NCBI GenBank assembly: GCA_021555105.2
Contig: CP134604.1
Location: forward strand, 2,480,001 to 2,544,000
Length of the DNA: 64,000 nt
Direction: 5' to 3'
DNA from: Thalassospiraceae bacterium LMO-JJ14
GTDB taxonomy: Bacteria > Pseudomonadota > Alphaproteobacteria > Rhodospirillales > Casp-alpha2
Below, one piece after another: positions 1-8,858 of the stretch. The number at the start of each line of letters is the position of its first letter. The first letter of the stretch is position 1. A program made the translations under genes and the position numbers. The notes below the pieces were generated by a model, which made no database searches, had not been told where the DNA came from, and saw only the letters and a program-made list of their open reading frames with translations.

Positions 1-17
1 ATGTTCTGTTCCGCCAT
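1..17 (-). CDS. possible 5' end of a leftward gene cut by the window edge
   Basis: On the minus strand an ATG at 17 is followed by four sense codons (Met-Ala-Glu-Gln-Asn) before the window ends. A purine-rich GAGGGGAAG lies directly upstream, close for a ribosome site. In many alphaproteobacteria a bolA-type gene is divergent from the J-domain gene that precedes cobS, so this may be its start. That is inference from gene order; five residues cannot identify a protein. Confidence 0.25.
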
Positions 18-181
18 CTTCCCCTCAACTCAATCCCACCGGTATCCACGATGCCCGGTTTTACCGTCTTTATACCCTCGAAATGCCCTGAAATCCTAGT
101 CGCACGGCCGTCGCCTGTCACGGTATCAAAATCGTTTCCGTGAAGCTTGTATCTTTATCCGAAAGAGGCACATTATCGATC

Positions 182-775
182 ATGGCAAGACGCAAACAAC
201 TTCATCCGTCCCTGGTCATGCGCGACGATGTCGCCGAGGACATTCGCTTGTGCGAATGGCCCGATTGCCAGATGAAGGCGGATCATAAAGCACCACGCTC
301 GCGCGAGCAGTTGCGCGAATACCGTTGGTTCTGTCTTGACCACGTCCGCGAATTCAACCGCCGCTGGAACTACTTCGAAGGCATGACCGATGATGAGGTC
401 GAAGCCGATCTCAGGCGCGATACCGTCTGGCAGCGCCCGAGCTGGCCGCTTGGCGACCGCGAGGAAACCGCTCGGGGACCAAAGGCGGGCATGGGACCAT
501 TCGGCATCGACCCCGATTACTTCGTCGACGATTTCGGCCTGTTCAAAGAGAAAACCGCGGAAACGGGAGGCCCGCAGGCCGATGCCCCGACCCGCGTCGC
601 ACTTGCCGTTTTCGGTATGCAGTTGCCGGTTAGCGGGGACGAGTTGAAAAGCCGCTACAAGGAGCTGGTCAAGAAACACCACCCCGACACCAACGGCGGC
701 ACAAAAGCGGCAGAAGAGAAATTCAAGGAAATCCGCGAAGCCTATGAAACGCTCCGGCATTTTCTGGTGATATAG
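182..775 (+). CDS. J-domain (DnaJ-like) protein
   Basis: A 197-residue protein whose C-terminal 55 or so residues form a J domain with the HPD tripeptide in KKHHPDTNGG and the following helix KFKEIREAYETL. J domains stimulate the ATPase of Hsp70 (DnaK). The N-terminal two thirds has CEWPDC and a conserved Cys/His/Trp-rich stretch (WFCLDHVREFN, WNYFEGM), probably a small metal-binding or structural region, and no Gly/Phe or zinc-finger region of true DnaJ. The ATG at 182 is chosen over one at 140 because MARRKQ is the usual beginning of this family. It stands just upstream of cobST, a common arrangement in alphaproteobacteria. The client protein is unknown. Confidence 0.85.
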   Translation: MARRKQLHPSLVMRDDVAEDIRLCEWPDCQMKADHKAPRSREQLREYRWFCLDHVREFNRRWNYFEGMTDDEVEADLRRDTVWQRPSWPLGDREETARGPKAGMGPFGIDPDYFVDDFGLFKEKTAETGGPQADAPTRVALAVFGMQLPVSGDELKSRYKELVKKHHPDTNGGTKAAEEKFKEIREAYETLRHFLVI

Positions 776-843
776 ATGCCAGGGCCGGGATGACGGCGGG
801 AGAGCTGTTTCGGCAATTGTTCCGGTATCAATTTTTACGCCAT

Positions 844-897
844 TTTGTGCCAAAAACGGCACAAATCCTTGACGCACCGGGGGATTGCCCCTAACAC
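844..897 (+). promoter_or_regulatory. inverted repeat and candidate promoter before cobS
   Basis: A perfect 8-base inverted repeat (TTTGTGCC, six-base loop, GGCACAAA) occupies 844-865. It is followed at 869-874 by TTGACG and, after 17 bases, by TAACAC at 892-897, a weak sigma-70-like pair about 90 bases before cobS. There is no T-run after the repeat, so an operator is more likely than a terminator. No cobalamin riboswitch box was recognised here. Confidence 0.3.
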
Positions 898-985
898 CAA
901 GCGAACAGAATCCCTATATGGATGACGTCGAGACAATAACGCCGGTCTGCGAAAGTCGGCCGGACAGATCAACGGGAATGCGCGT

Positions 986-1981
986 ATGACCACTAGTCAC
1001 CAATCTCAGCCGCTTCTGATGCAAGAACCGGATATCAAACTTTCGGTCCGTCAGGTGTTCGGCATCGACAGCGATATGGAAGTGCCGGCTTTTTCCGAAG
1101 CCGACAGCCACGTTCCCGACATCGACGATGCCTACCGTTTTGACCGCGATACGACGATGGCGATTCTCGCAGGCTTTGCCTACAACCGCCGCGTCATGAT
1201 CCAGGGCTACCACGGCACCGGGAAATCGACGCACATCGAACAGGTCGCCGCGCGCCTTAACTGGCCGTGTATCCGTATCAACCTGGACAGTCACATTTCG
1301 CGTATCGACCTTGTCGGTAAGGACGCCATCGTCCTGAAAGACGGCAAGCAGGTCACCGAGTTCCGCGAAGGCATCCTGCCGTGGGCGCTGCAGAATCCGA
1401 CCGCCGTCGTGTTCGATGAATACGATGCAGGTCGTCCGGACGTGATGTTCGTGATCCAGCGCGTGCTAGAAGTCGAAGGCAAGCTGACGTTGCTCGATCA
1501 GAACCGCGTCATGCGCCCGCACAAGTATTTCCGCCTGTTCTCGACCACCAATACCATCGGTCTCGGCGATACCACCGGCCTCTATCACGGCACCCAGCAG
1601 ATCAACCAGGGTCAGATGGACCGCTGGAACATCGTCGCCACGCTGAACTACCTGCCGCACGATTCCGAAGTCGATATCGCGCTCGCCAAGTGTGATTCCT
1701 ACAATACCAAGGAAGGCCAGGATCAGATTTCAGCCATGGTCGAACTGGCAGATATGACCCGCGCCGGCTTTATGAACGGTGACATTTCCACCGTCATGTC
1801 GCCCAGGACCGTGATTACCTGGGCGCAGAACGCCGAAATCTTCAAGGATCTCGGTTATGCCTTCCGCGTCACCTTCCTGAACAAGTGCGACGAGTTGGAA
1901 CGTCCGGTGGTCGCTGAATATTACCAGCGTGCAATGGGCGTGGAATTGCCGGAATCGGCTGCTAACGCGGTCCTGCAATAA
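986..1981 (+). CDS. cobS: aerobic cobaltochelatase subunit CobS
   Basis: A 331-residue AAA+ ATPase of the CobNST complex, which inserts cobalt into hydrogenobyrinic acid a,c-diamide in the aerobic cobalamin pathway in the cytoplasm. The Walker A is GYHGTGKST (about residues 74-82) and the Walker B is [10 protein letters not shown], with sensor region FSTTNTIG. Length matches CobS of Pseudomonas/Rhizobium type. cobT starts ten bases after its stop, so the two are co-transcribed. The large subunit CobN is not in the window. Confidence 0.95.
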   Translation: MTTSHQSQPLLMQEPDIKLSVRQVFGIDSDMEVPAFSEADSHVPDIDDAYRFDRDTTMAILAGFAYNRRVMIQGYHGTGKSTHIEQVAARLNWPCIRINLDSHISRIDLVGKDAIVLKDGKQVTEFREGILPWALQNPTAVVFDEYDAGRPDVMFVIQRVLEVEGKLTLLDQNRVMRPHKYFRLFSTTNTIGLGDTTGLYHGTQQINQGQMDRWNIVATLNYLPHDSEVDIALAKCDSYNTKEGQDQISAMVELADMTRAGFMNGDISTVMSPRTVITWAQNAEIFKDLGYAFRVTFLNKCDELERPVVAEYYQRAMGVELPESAANAVLQ

Positions 1982-1991
1982 GGTATAGACC

Positions 1992-3851
1992 TTGGGTAAC
2001 GAACACCCGGCCGAGCTTTGGAAACGTGTCACCGCATCGACCTTGCGGGCCGTCGGGCATGCCAAGGATCTTGAGGTCCAGTTCGGTCAAAGCACGCCGG
2101 GACTGACGGCTGAGGCCGCCCACCTGCCGGCCCCGCAAGCCAATATGAGCCCTGAAGCCATGTCGCGTTTTCGCGGCATGTCTGACGCGCTGTCGCTCCG
2201 GCTTCGTCACCATGACGCCGATACCCATCGCGCCAACATGCCGGAAGGCGCCGATGCCCGGCGTGTTTACGAAACCGTCGAACAGGTCCGTTGCGAGGCC
2301 CTCGGCACGCAACGCCTGACCGGCGCCGGTGACAACCTGCAGGCGCTGCTCGAGGAGCGCTGCCGCGCCAAGGGTTATAACGGCATCAAGGAACGCGATG
2401 ACGCGCTTTTGCCTGAGGTTGTTGGGCTTTTGGTGCGTGAGCATCTGTCCGGGCGCGAATTGCCGGAATCCGCCAAGGCATTCGTCAACTTGTACCGCGG
2501 CGATATCGAAAAGAAGATTTCCGGCGATCTCAACGACCTGGTGAAATCGGCGTCAAATCAGGAAGACTTCTCGAAAGCCGTCAACAAGATGCTCAAGACC
2601 CTCGATCTTCTTCGAGATGAGCCGCCCGACGATAATCCCGAAGACGACGAGCAGAGCGAGTCCGACGATAACGAACAGGGCAACCAGGACGCCGATGCGT
2701 CGGATTCCGATGTCGATTCCGACGGCTCCATGGCCGGCGAGACCGAAGACAGCGATTCCACCGAAGGCATGGACTTCGATCCGGAATTTTCCGATGACGA
2801 CCTCAATCCGGGCGAGGGCGAGGAAGAACCGGCCGGTCCAAGCGAATACGACCCGGACTGGCGCCGCAACGATAGCGGCGACAATCAGCCGTACCGCGCC
2901 TTTACCACCGAATACGACGAAGTCACCGATGCCGCCGAACTTTGCGATCACGAGGAACTGACGCGGCTGCGCCATCAGCTAGACCAGCAGCTCTCGCACC
3001 TGCAGGGTGTTGTCGGCAAGCTCGCCAACCGGCTGCAACGCCGCTTGCTGGCCCAGCAGACACGGTCATGGGAATTCGATCTGGAAGAAGGCGTGCTCGA
3101 TGCCGGCCGTCTGTCGCGTGTCGTCATCGACCCGGTGGCGCCGCTGTCGTTCAAATCTGAATCCGATACCGAATTCCGCGATACCGTGGTGACGCTGCTG
3201 ATCGATAACTCCGGCTCGATGCGTGGCCGGCCGATCACGGTTGCCGCGATGAGCGCCGATATTCTGGCGCGTACACTGGAACGCTGCGGCGTGAAGGTCG
3301 AAATCCTCGGCTTTACGACGCGGTCCTGGAAGGGCGGCACGTCACGTGAAAAGTGGGTCGAGCAGGGCAAGCCGAAGAACCCGGGCCGCCTCAACGATCT
3401 GCGCCACATCGTCTACAAGTCCGCCGACATGCCGTGGCGCCGCGCCCGGCCGAGCCTGGGGCTGATGCTGCGCGAAGGCCTGCTCAAGGAAAACATCGAC
3501 GGCGAGGCCCTGCTGTGGGCGCACAACCGTCTGCTGGGGCGCCCCGAGCAACGCCGCATCCTGATGGTGATTTCCGACGGTGCGCCGGTCGATGACGCGA
3601 CCCTGTCGGCGAACCCCGGGAATTATCTGGAACGCCACCTGCGCGAAGTGATCAACTACATCGAAACCAAATCCGAGGTGGAACTGACCGCCATCGGTAT
3701 CGGCCACGACGTGACGCGCTATTACCGCCGCGCTGTCACCATCGTCGACGCCGAGGAACTGGGCGGCACCATGATGACGCGCCTGGCCGAACTGTTCGAT
3801 GAAAACGCCGGACAGGATGTGCGCAAAGCCGGTCGCCGGGCGGTCAACTGA
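1992..3851 (+). CDS. cobT: aerobic cobaltochelatase subunit CobT
   Basis: A 619-residue partner of CobS. The N-terminal third is helical. Residues about 205-300 are extremely acidic (runs of Asp/Glu/Ser), the hallmark low-complexity linker of CobT. The C-terminal part is a von Willebrand A domain with the MIDAS motif DNSGSMRG and a second metal-site segment [10 protein letters not shown]. CobT and CobS form the ATP-driven chaperone ring that acts on CobN. The start is TTG at 1992; no ATG gives the full N terminus. It ends five bases before a convergent gene. Confidence 0.95.
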   Translation: MGNEHPAELWKRVTASTLRAVGHAKDLEVQFGQSTPGLTAEAAHLPAPQANMSPEAMSRFRGMSDALSLRLRHHDADTHRANMPEGADARRVYETVEQVRCEALGTQRLTGAGDNLQALLEERCRAKGYNGIKERDDALLPEVVGLLVREHLSGRELPESAKAFVNLYRGDIEKKISGDLNDLVKSASNQEDFSKAVNKMLKTLDLLRDEPPDDNPEDDEQSESDDNEQGNQDADASDSDVDSDGSMAGETEDSDSTEGMDFDPEFSDDDLNPGEGEEEPAGPSEYDPDWRRNDSGDNQPYRAFTTEYDEVTDAAELCDHEELTRLRHQLDQQLSHLQGVVGKLANRLQRRLLAQQTRSWEFDLEEGVLDAGRLSRVVIDPVAPLSFKSESDTEFRDTVVTLLIDNSGSMRGRPITVAAMSADILARTLERCGVKVEILGFTTRSWKGGTSREKWVEQGKPKNPGRLNDLRHIVYKSADMPWRRARPSLGLMLREGLLKENIDGEALLWAHNRLLGRPEQRRILMVISDGAPVDDATLSANPGNYLERHLREVINYIETKSEVELTAIGIGHDVTRYYRRAVTIVDAEELGGTMMTRLAELFDENAGQDVRKAGRRAVN

Positions 3852-3856
3852 GGCCC

Positions 3857-4681
3857 TCAAGCAACATCATGCTTATCGAACGCCCTGTCCAATTGCGCCA
3901 ATAGCTTCTTCGTCCGCTCGTAAATTTCGTTCGAATTATAGGGCTTGTTGGACTCGTTCCCGGCTTTGAACCGCTCTATGGCGACTTGATACGAATATCC
4001 ATCCTCGGCGAAAACGTTCCGCCACCCCGGGTCTCCCGGTTCGGTCTGGGTTGCCTTGCCATTTTCGTCGACGTGCAGATTGGCAGACATAAGCGAAAGC
4101 ATGAACTTTCCTGAAAGCAGGAATTTGTCTGAATCGCTCAACCCATTGGTGGCACCGGCCCAGGCATCTTTAACATTCTGCGGCGCATTCGGGGGTGGGA
4201 ACATAAACCCTTTGCCACCGTTCGCATTGGCAATCAGCCCATCATTATTGAGATCCACCTGACCACTATGCGGCAGGATCAAATTCAGCGCTTCTTCTTT
4301 GTTCAGGGAATCGACGTTAATGCTGGCACCGGCAGGCAGTGATTGCGCCTGCTTTAATAACGCAATGCCATCCGGGCTTAATTTGTTCAAAAAAGAAACG
4401 GGGTCGTTTCGGTTCTCCGGATCAGCATAAAAAGCATTCAGAATGTCTTTGTAACCCTCGACGCCACCTTGATCGACGCCGCGAAGCATCAACAATCGCA
4501 AATCATTGCTGGCCAGCAACGGCTTACCTGAAATGGGGGGTGGTGCAACGGACGCCTGATCCTGCGCCACGTTCGCTGTAACAGGATCGGCATCCGAACC
4601 GGAAGAATCAGGTTGAGCCAGTTGGTTTTGTGAGACGTAACCTGGTATAAAATATCTGGCGCTATCAACGGACAGTGACAT
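3857..4681 (-). CDS. hypothetical protein with an EF-hand-like loop, sigma-54 promoter
   Basis: A 274-residue protein I do not recognise. There is no signal peptide or membrane segment. The first 75 residues are Ser/Pro/Gln-rich and probably disordered; the rest is mixed. A calcium-loop-like DLNNDGLI lies near residue 143, close to FMFPPPNAP. The start at 4681 is favoured over 4711 because GGGGGAG lies just upstream. A -24/-12 promoter lies at 4727-4742, placing transcription under RpoN. In many alphaproteobacteria sigma-54 serves flagellar, nitrogen or envelope genes, so a role in one of these is possible but unproven. It is convergent with cobT. Confidence 0.7.
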   Translation of the reverse strand: MSLSVDSARYFIPGYVSQNQLAQPDSSGSDADPVTANVAQDQASVAPPPISGKPLLASNDLRLLMLRGVDQGGVEGYKDILNAFYADPENRNDPVSFLNKLSPDGIALLKQAQSLPAGASINVDSLNKEEALNLILPHSGQVDLNNDGLIANANGGKGFMFPPPNAPQNVKDAWAGATNGLSDSDKFLLSGKFMLSLMSANLHVDENGKATQTEPGDPGWRNVFAEDGYSYQVAIERFKAGNESNKPYNSNEIYERTKKLLAQLDRAFDKHDVA

Positions 4682-4726
4682 AAAAACTCCCCCCCAATGG
4701 CAATCACTCACGTTTACCTTTGGCTA

Positions 4727-4742
4727 AGCAATTCCGGTGCCA
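4727..4742 (-). promoter_or_regulatory. sigma-54 (-24/-12) promoter
   Basis: Read on the minus strand the sequence is TGGCACCGGAATTGCT, against the RpoN consensus TGGCACrNNNNTTGCw. The invariant GG and GC are spaced correctly, and only the seventh base differs. The predicted start near 4716 gives a leader of about 35 bases containing the ribosome site of the gene at 3857-4681. Confidence 0.7.
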
Positions 4743-4859
4743 GATCAGAGATTGTCTATTTTCAACAACCTACACGGGACAGGCGAAATCCGGGGGGAAA
4801 GATTTTACCGACAGGATCGATTTCCAGAGAAAATTTTGCCGGGTTTTGCGGCGCTTTAT

Positions 4860-5789
4860 CTAGGATTGATACACCATCAACGCCGTGCCCAGCGCGTCTT
4901 CGGGCGCGACCACCAGCGCCGTGTCGGTTTCCGTCACCGCGACACCGGCCTCGGCCAAGAACGCCCGCGTCTTCGCCATATTCCCGCTCATGAAACCGAT
5001 CGCCGCCGTATAGGGCAGGGTGGGCGGGTCGAATCCCGGCACATATGCGCCGAGACGCCGGCGCGTCACGAACCTGAGCCCGCCACGCTCGCTCATCACG
5101 TGTACTTCATCGGCATCGACGGCATGGACGGATTTTCCCAGAAACTTGGCCATCCGGCTTGCCGATATCGCCGGGTCCTGAACGCAGACAACGGCATCGA
5201 CCAGCGCCTTAAGGGCATTATCGCGTGCGAGATAACGGTCCTGCCACATGAGGTCCGGGGTGTGGTGCGTCAAAACCTGGATGCGGCCTTCGGGAATTTC
5301 ATCGAAGCTGGCGCGGATCACGCTGAACTGCACTTCGGCGTCTGAGCCGTCGGCTGCCTCAACGTCGCGCCTGAGGTGCACCATCGGCTGCAGTCTGAAA
5401 CCGTCGGCTTTGATGCGTTCATATGCCGCGTCCGCGTCGGCATGGGAAAAAGCCAAAAGGTGCACACCGGTATAACGCCCAAGGCGCGCCCTGAGATCGT
5501 CGACAACCGGCGCATCGACGCCATCGACCTTGCACAACAGCTCGATATAACCGGTTTTCAGCATGGCGAGGCGATTGGCCGTCCCTTGTGGTATCCGCTG
5601 GCCCGTTTCCGGATCGCGATTGCCGTGCACGGAATAGTCGGTCAGACAAAAGCCGAGCTTTTCGAACACCGCGGAAGCCGCGTCCATATCCGGGACCATC
5701 CATGCCACATGATCGAAAAACACCTCGTCCGCTATGGGGCTCTGGCGGTCGTGAAAGGAATAGGGCAAATCCATCATGGTTCTGTACAT
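4860..5789 (-). CDS. VOC-family (glyoxalase-like) protein
   Basis: About 309 residues with the N-terminal pattern VFFDHVAWMVPDMDAA of a vicinal-oxygen-chelate / Glyoxalase_3 fold and a second half that repeats it (ALVDAVVCVQDP). His in FDHV and Glu in YIELL are likely metal ligands by family analogy. The family contains lyases, dioxygenases and isomerases, so the reaction cannot be fixed. It follows the DUF4387 gene by 21 bases in what looks like a three-gene operon with the AtuA-like gene. The exact start is uncertain: ATG codons at 5789, 5777 and 5774 are all possible and none has a good ribosome site. Confidence 0.75.
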   Translation of the reverse strand: MYRTMMDLPYSFHDRQSPIADEVFFDHVAWMVPDMDAASAVFEKLGFCLTDYSVHGNRDPETGQRIPQGTANRLAMLKTGYIELLCKVDGVDAPVVDDLRARLGRYTGVHLLAFSHADADAAYERIKADGFRLQPMVHLRRDVEAADGSDAEVQFSVIRASFDEIPEGRIQVLTHHTPDLMWQDRYLARDNALKALVDAVVCVQDPAISASRMAKFLGKSVHAVDADEVHVMSERGGLRFVTRRRLGAYVPGFDPPTLPYTAAIGFMSGNMAKTRAFLAEAGVAVTETDTALVVAPEDALGTALMVYQS

Positions 5790-5810
5790 CAAAAATTGAG
5801 TTGCTAGTTC

Positions 5811-6122
5811 TCAGTCGGGTATGTCGATTTTCATCAGCGGCACGTGCTGCTGTGCGCCGTAGACATCGGTATCGCCCGGAGAGCCCGAGCGGATGCGCCG
5901 CGGCACCGTGATCTTGATCGCCCGAGCCACGTCAAACGGGATGATCGCGACTTCATTGTCCGTCACGCCATAAAGCGGCGCAATCGTACGCGGCGAAAGC
6001 ACGCCGCAATCCCTGACGCGGCGATAGGTTGCATCATCTTCGAACATGACGTCCAGCGTCAGTTGCAATGCGCCTGCGTTCTTGCCGCGCACGACCTTGG
6101 CAATATCCATCAGTTTTGCCAT
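5811..6122 (-). CDS. DUF4387 family protein
   Basis: A 103-residue protein beginning MAKLMDIAKVVRGKNAGAL, with the LTLDVMFED and GVLSPRTIAPLYGV segments typical of DUF4387. This family is nearly always encoded directly after an AtuA/DUF1446 protein, as here, where the start codon shares one base with the upstream stop (TGATG). It probably is a partner subunit of that protein. No enzymatic activity is established that I can name. The start at 6122 rather than 6149 rests on this overlap and on the family N terminus. Confidence 0.85.
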   Translation of the reverse strand: MAKLMDIAKVVRGKNAGALQLTLDVMFEDDATYRRVRDCGVLSPRTIAPLYGVTDNEVAIIPFDVARAIKITVPRRIRSGSPGDTDVYGAQQHVPLMKIDIPD

Positions 6123-7498
6123 CACCGTGCCTCCTTGAAATCGTGCCATTCCATACGGACAGGTTCCATTGGGTCATCGCATTCCATGACATGCCAGATG
6201 TTGAATTCATACACAGGCCCGATGTGCATGTCTGATGGAGAAAAGGGGATCGCAAGGTTTCCGGAGATGCACATCCGCCCCGGAAAATCCGTGTGTAAAA
6301 ATGCATAGCGGGATTTTGCCAGCACGGCCCGGCTGATGTCCTCGGTCCGGCCCAGCACATCGAGCAAAAGCCCAAGTTCGTGAACCGGGCTATCGGCTTC
6401 CGGTTCCAATGCTCCCATGACTGCATTCTTGCCGTAGAGATGTATCGATAGTGTGTAGTCTGCCGCTTCAATCCCCAGCGCACCGACATCGCGCTCGATC
6501 CGCTGGCGGCAGGATTTCACGAAATCATCAATCCCGTCGATCAGGATCGGGTCACGGATTCCGGCGATGAACACTGTACGATAGCCGATCTGACGGGCAC
6601 CTTCGAGTTTCACCGTATAGGTATCCGATGGCTCGTAACGGCTGGCGGAAACTTTGACGATCCGTTCTTCCAGTTGTTCGAAACGGCATTCATCCGTAAC
6701 CAGTGTCCCGTCCGGCTCCTTGAGGCGGTAGGGTTCCGGATTTTCGTAAAGCGTATGCGCGGAAACCCGCGTCACCGTGCAGCGGCGGTCGGGGTGTCCC
6801 GGCTCGACGGTGAAATGATCGTCATAGATCGTCCCGATAACGCAATCCTGACCCTCGCGGGGTTCAACCACCTGTGCCCCGCATTCGATGATTTTCGCCA
6901 GATGCCAAGATAGCCCCGCATCGGCGCCGCGCATCAGTGGTAGGGCGGCGAATAGTGCAGCATCGGTACTGCGCCCGGCAATCACCACCTCTGCGCCATC
7001 GGACAAGGCCTGCTGATAGGCTTCTGGCCCAACCATGGCGACGATCCGCGTTGCAGCATTGATGTCTTCGCCGGTCAGATCATCGATCGGGCCGAGCGGA
7101 GCGATTTTCCCGGCCGCCAGTTTCTTGTACAGCAGGTCTTTAGTCTGCTGGGTGCGGATCACACTGACTTTGGGGGCAATATCATGTTCGCGGCATATCT
7201 CATCGAGAATATCCAGTACCCAGTCGACCTGTGCATCCGATCCGCTGCCGCCGGCAGAACCGATCATCACCGGGATTTTATGCTCAAATCCTGCCGTAAC
7301 CATCAGACCGAGATCGCGTTTTGCCGCGGCGCGTGACACAAAGGCCGTACCGCTGCCCAGATAATGCGGCCCGGGATCCGATGACCCCGCATCACAGGCT
7401 ATAATATCCGGTTTCATGGCAATACCCGCGTGGAACGCTTCCTCGGTAAATCCGTAGCCGAGAATCCCCGTGGTCGCCATCAATCTGATGGGTGACAT
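6122..7498 (-). CDS. AtuA-like acyclic terpene utilisation family protein (DUF1446)
   Basis: 458 residues with the DUF1446 signature: an N-terminal ATTGILGYGF, then DIIACDAGSSDPGPHYLGSG and MIGSAGGSGSDAQVDW. AtuA of Pseudomonas belongs to the acyclic terpene (citronellol/geraniol) catabolic cluster, but its biochemical step is unclear and homologues occur outside terpene loci. The remaining atu genes (carboxylase, acyl-CoA dehydrogenases) are absent around it, so terpene use is not implied. The start at 7498 has AGGAG six bases upstream and is preferred over 7525. It leads the operon with DUF4387 and a VOC protein. Confidence 0.85.
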   Translation of the reverse strand: MSPIRLMATTGILGYGFTEEAFHAGIAMKPDIIACDAGSSDPGPHYLGSGTAFVSRAAAKRDLGLMVTAGFEHKIPVMIGSAGGSGSDAQVDWVLDILDEICREHDIAPKVSVIRTQQTKDLLYKKLAAGKIAPLGPIDDLTGEDINAATRIVAMVGPEAYQQALSDGAEVVIAGRSTDAALFAALPLMRGADAGLSWHLAKIIECGAQVVEPREGQDCVIGTIYDDHFTVEPGHPDRRCTVTRVSAHTLYENPEPYRLKEPDGTLVTDECRFEQLEERIVKVSASRYEPSDTYTVKLEGARQIGYRTVFIAGIRDPILIDGIDDFVKSCRQRIERDVGALGIEAADYTLSIHLYGKNAVMGALEPEADSPVHELGLLLDVLGRTEDISRAVLAKSRYAFLHTDFPGRMCISGNLAIPFSPSDMHIGPVYEFNIWHVMECDDPMEPVRMEWHDFKEAR

Positions 7499-7587
7499 TG
7501 AAACTCCTGCGTCCTGCATATCCACCGAGTAACCGCCACCGGCAATCCTGAAGCGGATACCGACCTATGACAAGAACAGGGGAGGGT

Positions 7588-7860
7588 TTATTTGTCGCCG
7601 AACAGCCCGCCCAGCGGCTTTACTTTCCACATCAGGTGTTCCGGCACCAACGCCTGCTCGTGCTCCGCAAGCTTGCGGCAGGTAGCGCTTTTAATGCCGC
7701 CTGGCAGTTCGCTGCCATCCGGCAGAACCTGCATGAACGGCTTTTCGGAAAATTTCTCGATGGCGAACGTGCAATAACTCTCCTTCGAGAACCACATGCG
7801 GAATTCAACGTTGCCCGCATTCAAGGGCATGGAAAGCACGATACTCAACAGCCAGCCCAT
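7588..7860 (-). CDS. small hypothetical protein with an N-terminal hydrophobic segment
   Basis: 90 residues beginning MGWLLSIVLSMPL, which could be an export signal or a short membrane anchor. The rest is hydrophilic, with two cysteines (SYCTF, ATCRKL) that could pair outside the cytoplasm. A GAGAGGT ribosome site precedes the ATG at 7860, supporting a real gene. It sits 89 bases before the AtuA-like gene, on the same strand. No family was recognised. Confidence 0.6.
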   Translation of the reverse strand: MGWLLSIVLSMPLNAGNVEFRMWFSKESYCTFAIEKFSEKPFMQVLPDGSELPGGIKSATCRKLAEHEQALVPEHLMWKVKPLGGLFGDK

Positions 7861-7940
7861 ATCGACCTCTCGCGAATATTCAGGAGATCAAATCGCTAGC
7901 ATATTGTGATGACGCTTTGGTGACGGGGCGCAGGTCTGCC

Positions 7941-8741
7941 TCAGGTGCGCCCGCTGTCGCGGTTGTACGAGAACTCGGTTTCTTCTTCCAGATACGAGAT
8001 ATCGTGTATGGCAACCTGATCGTCGGAAATCAGGACCACCGCATAGGCCGGCAGTTCCCGGCTGGTCGTCAGCGGCGCATCGGCATCGAAGATCGGCGCG
8101 ACCTGATGCGAAGTCGCCTTGACGGTTGAAAACGGAATGCCGCGCCAACTGCCGTGAAAGGCCCGGTGCATGTGACCGAAGAACAGATGCCGCACCTTGC
8201 CGGGGTGCTTTTCCAGAACGGCGCCAAGATCGTCCGGGTTCATCAGCGGAATACGGTCCATGCCGTTGATCCCGGTTTTGACCGGCGGATGATGCATGAA
8301 CAAGAATGCATCGCCGTCGGCAGACGATAATTCTTTATCCAGCCAGCCGAGTTGGCGTTCATCCAAAAGGCCCGCATGCGTCCCGTCCGTCAGGGTATCC
8401 AGCGCGATAAACGCGCCGGCACTGGTATCAATCCTGAAACACGCCCGGCCGGCATCGGCACTTCTGGCGTTCGGCAGGCCAGCGAAAAACGCCTCGGCAA
8501 CATCATGATTGCCGATCAGCGGATACCATGGCATGGACAGGTCATTGAGGATATCGCATGCCCGCTTGTAGGCTCCAGGCTCGCCCCAGTGCGTGATGTC
8601 CCCGGTGAGCATCAGCAATTCGGCGTCGACATGGCGGCGGTTGATGGAAGCGACGGCATCGCGCAAACGCTGGTCGACGTCCAGTTCGAACAATTCGCCG
8701 CTTGCGGTCAGGTGCGGATCGGTCAGATGGATAAATTTCAT
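7941..8741 (-). CDS. calcineurin-like metallophosphoesterase (CpdA/Icc type)
   Basis: 266 residues holding every metal motif of the class III phosphodiesterases in order: LTDPHL, GDITHWGEP, GNHD, HHPP and GHMHR, with two metal ions expected at the active site. Size and the DPHL opening match CpdA/Icc 3',5'-cyclic-AMP phosphodiesterase. Related enzymes cleave glycerophosphodiesters, so the cAMP assignment is probable only. The start MKFIHLTDPH at 8741 is the usual one. The gene stands alone, divergent from the exported protein at 8859. Confidence 0.85.
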   Translation of the reverse strand: MKFIHLTDPHLTASGELFELDVDQRLRDAVASINRRHVDAELLMLTGDITHWGEPGAYKRACDILNDLSMPWYPLIGNHDVAEAFFAGLPNARSADAGRACFRIDTSAGAFIALDTLTDGTHAGLLDERQLGWLDKELSSADGDAFLFMHHPPVKTGINGMDRIPLMNPDDLGAVLEKHPGKVRHLFFGHMHRAFHGSWRGIPFSTVKATSHQVAPIFDADAPLTTSRELPAYAVVLISDDQVAIHDISYLEEETEFSYNRDSGRT

Positions 8742-8858
8742 GGCCGTCATGTTAGCTGAAAATCGACAGGCGTCACGCCCCGATCTCGCCCACCTTTATG
8801 AATTTCTTACGGCGCGGGATTACTTTCTGCCGCTACAAGGTCATGCTAAAACCAGCAC

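Noticed and set aside
776-985. Cobalamin riboswitch before cobS
   Set aside because: The B12 box and the expected 150-200 base fold were not recognised; only a short hairpin is present.
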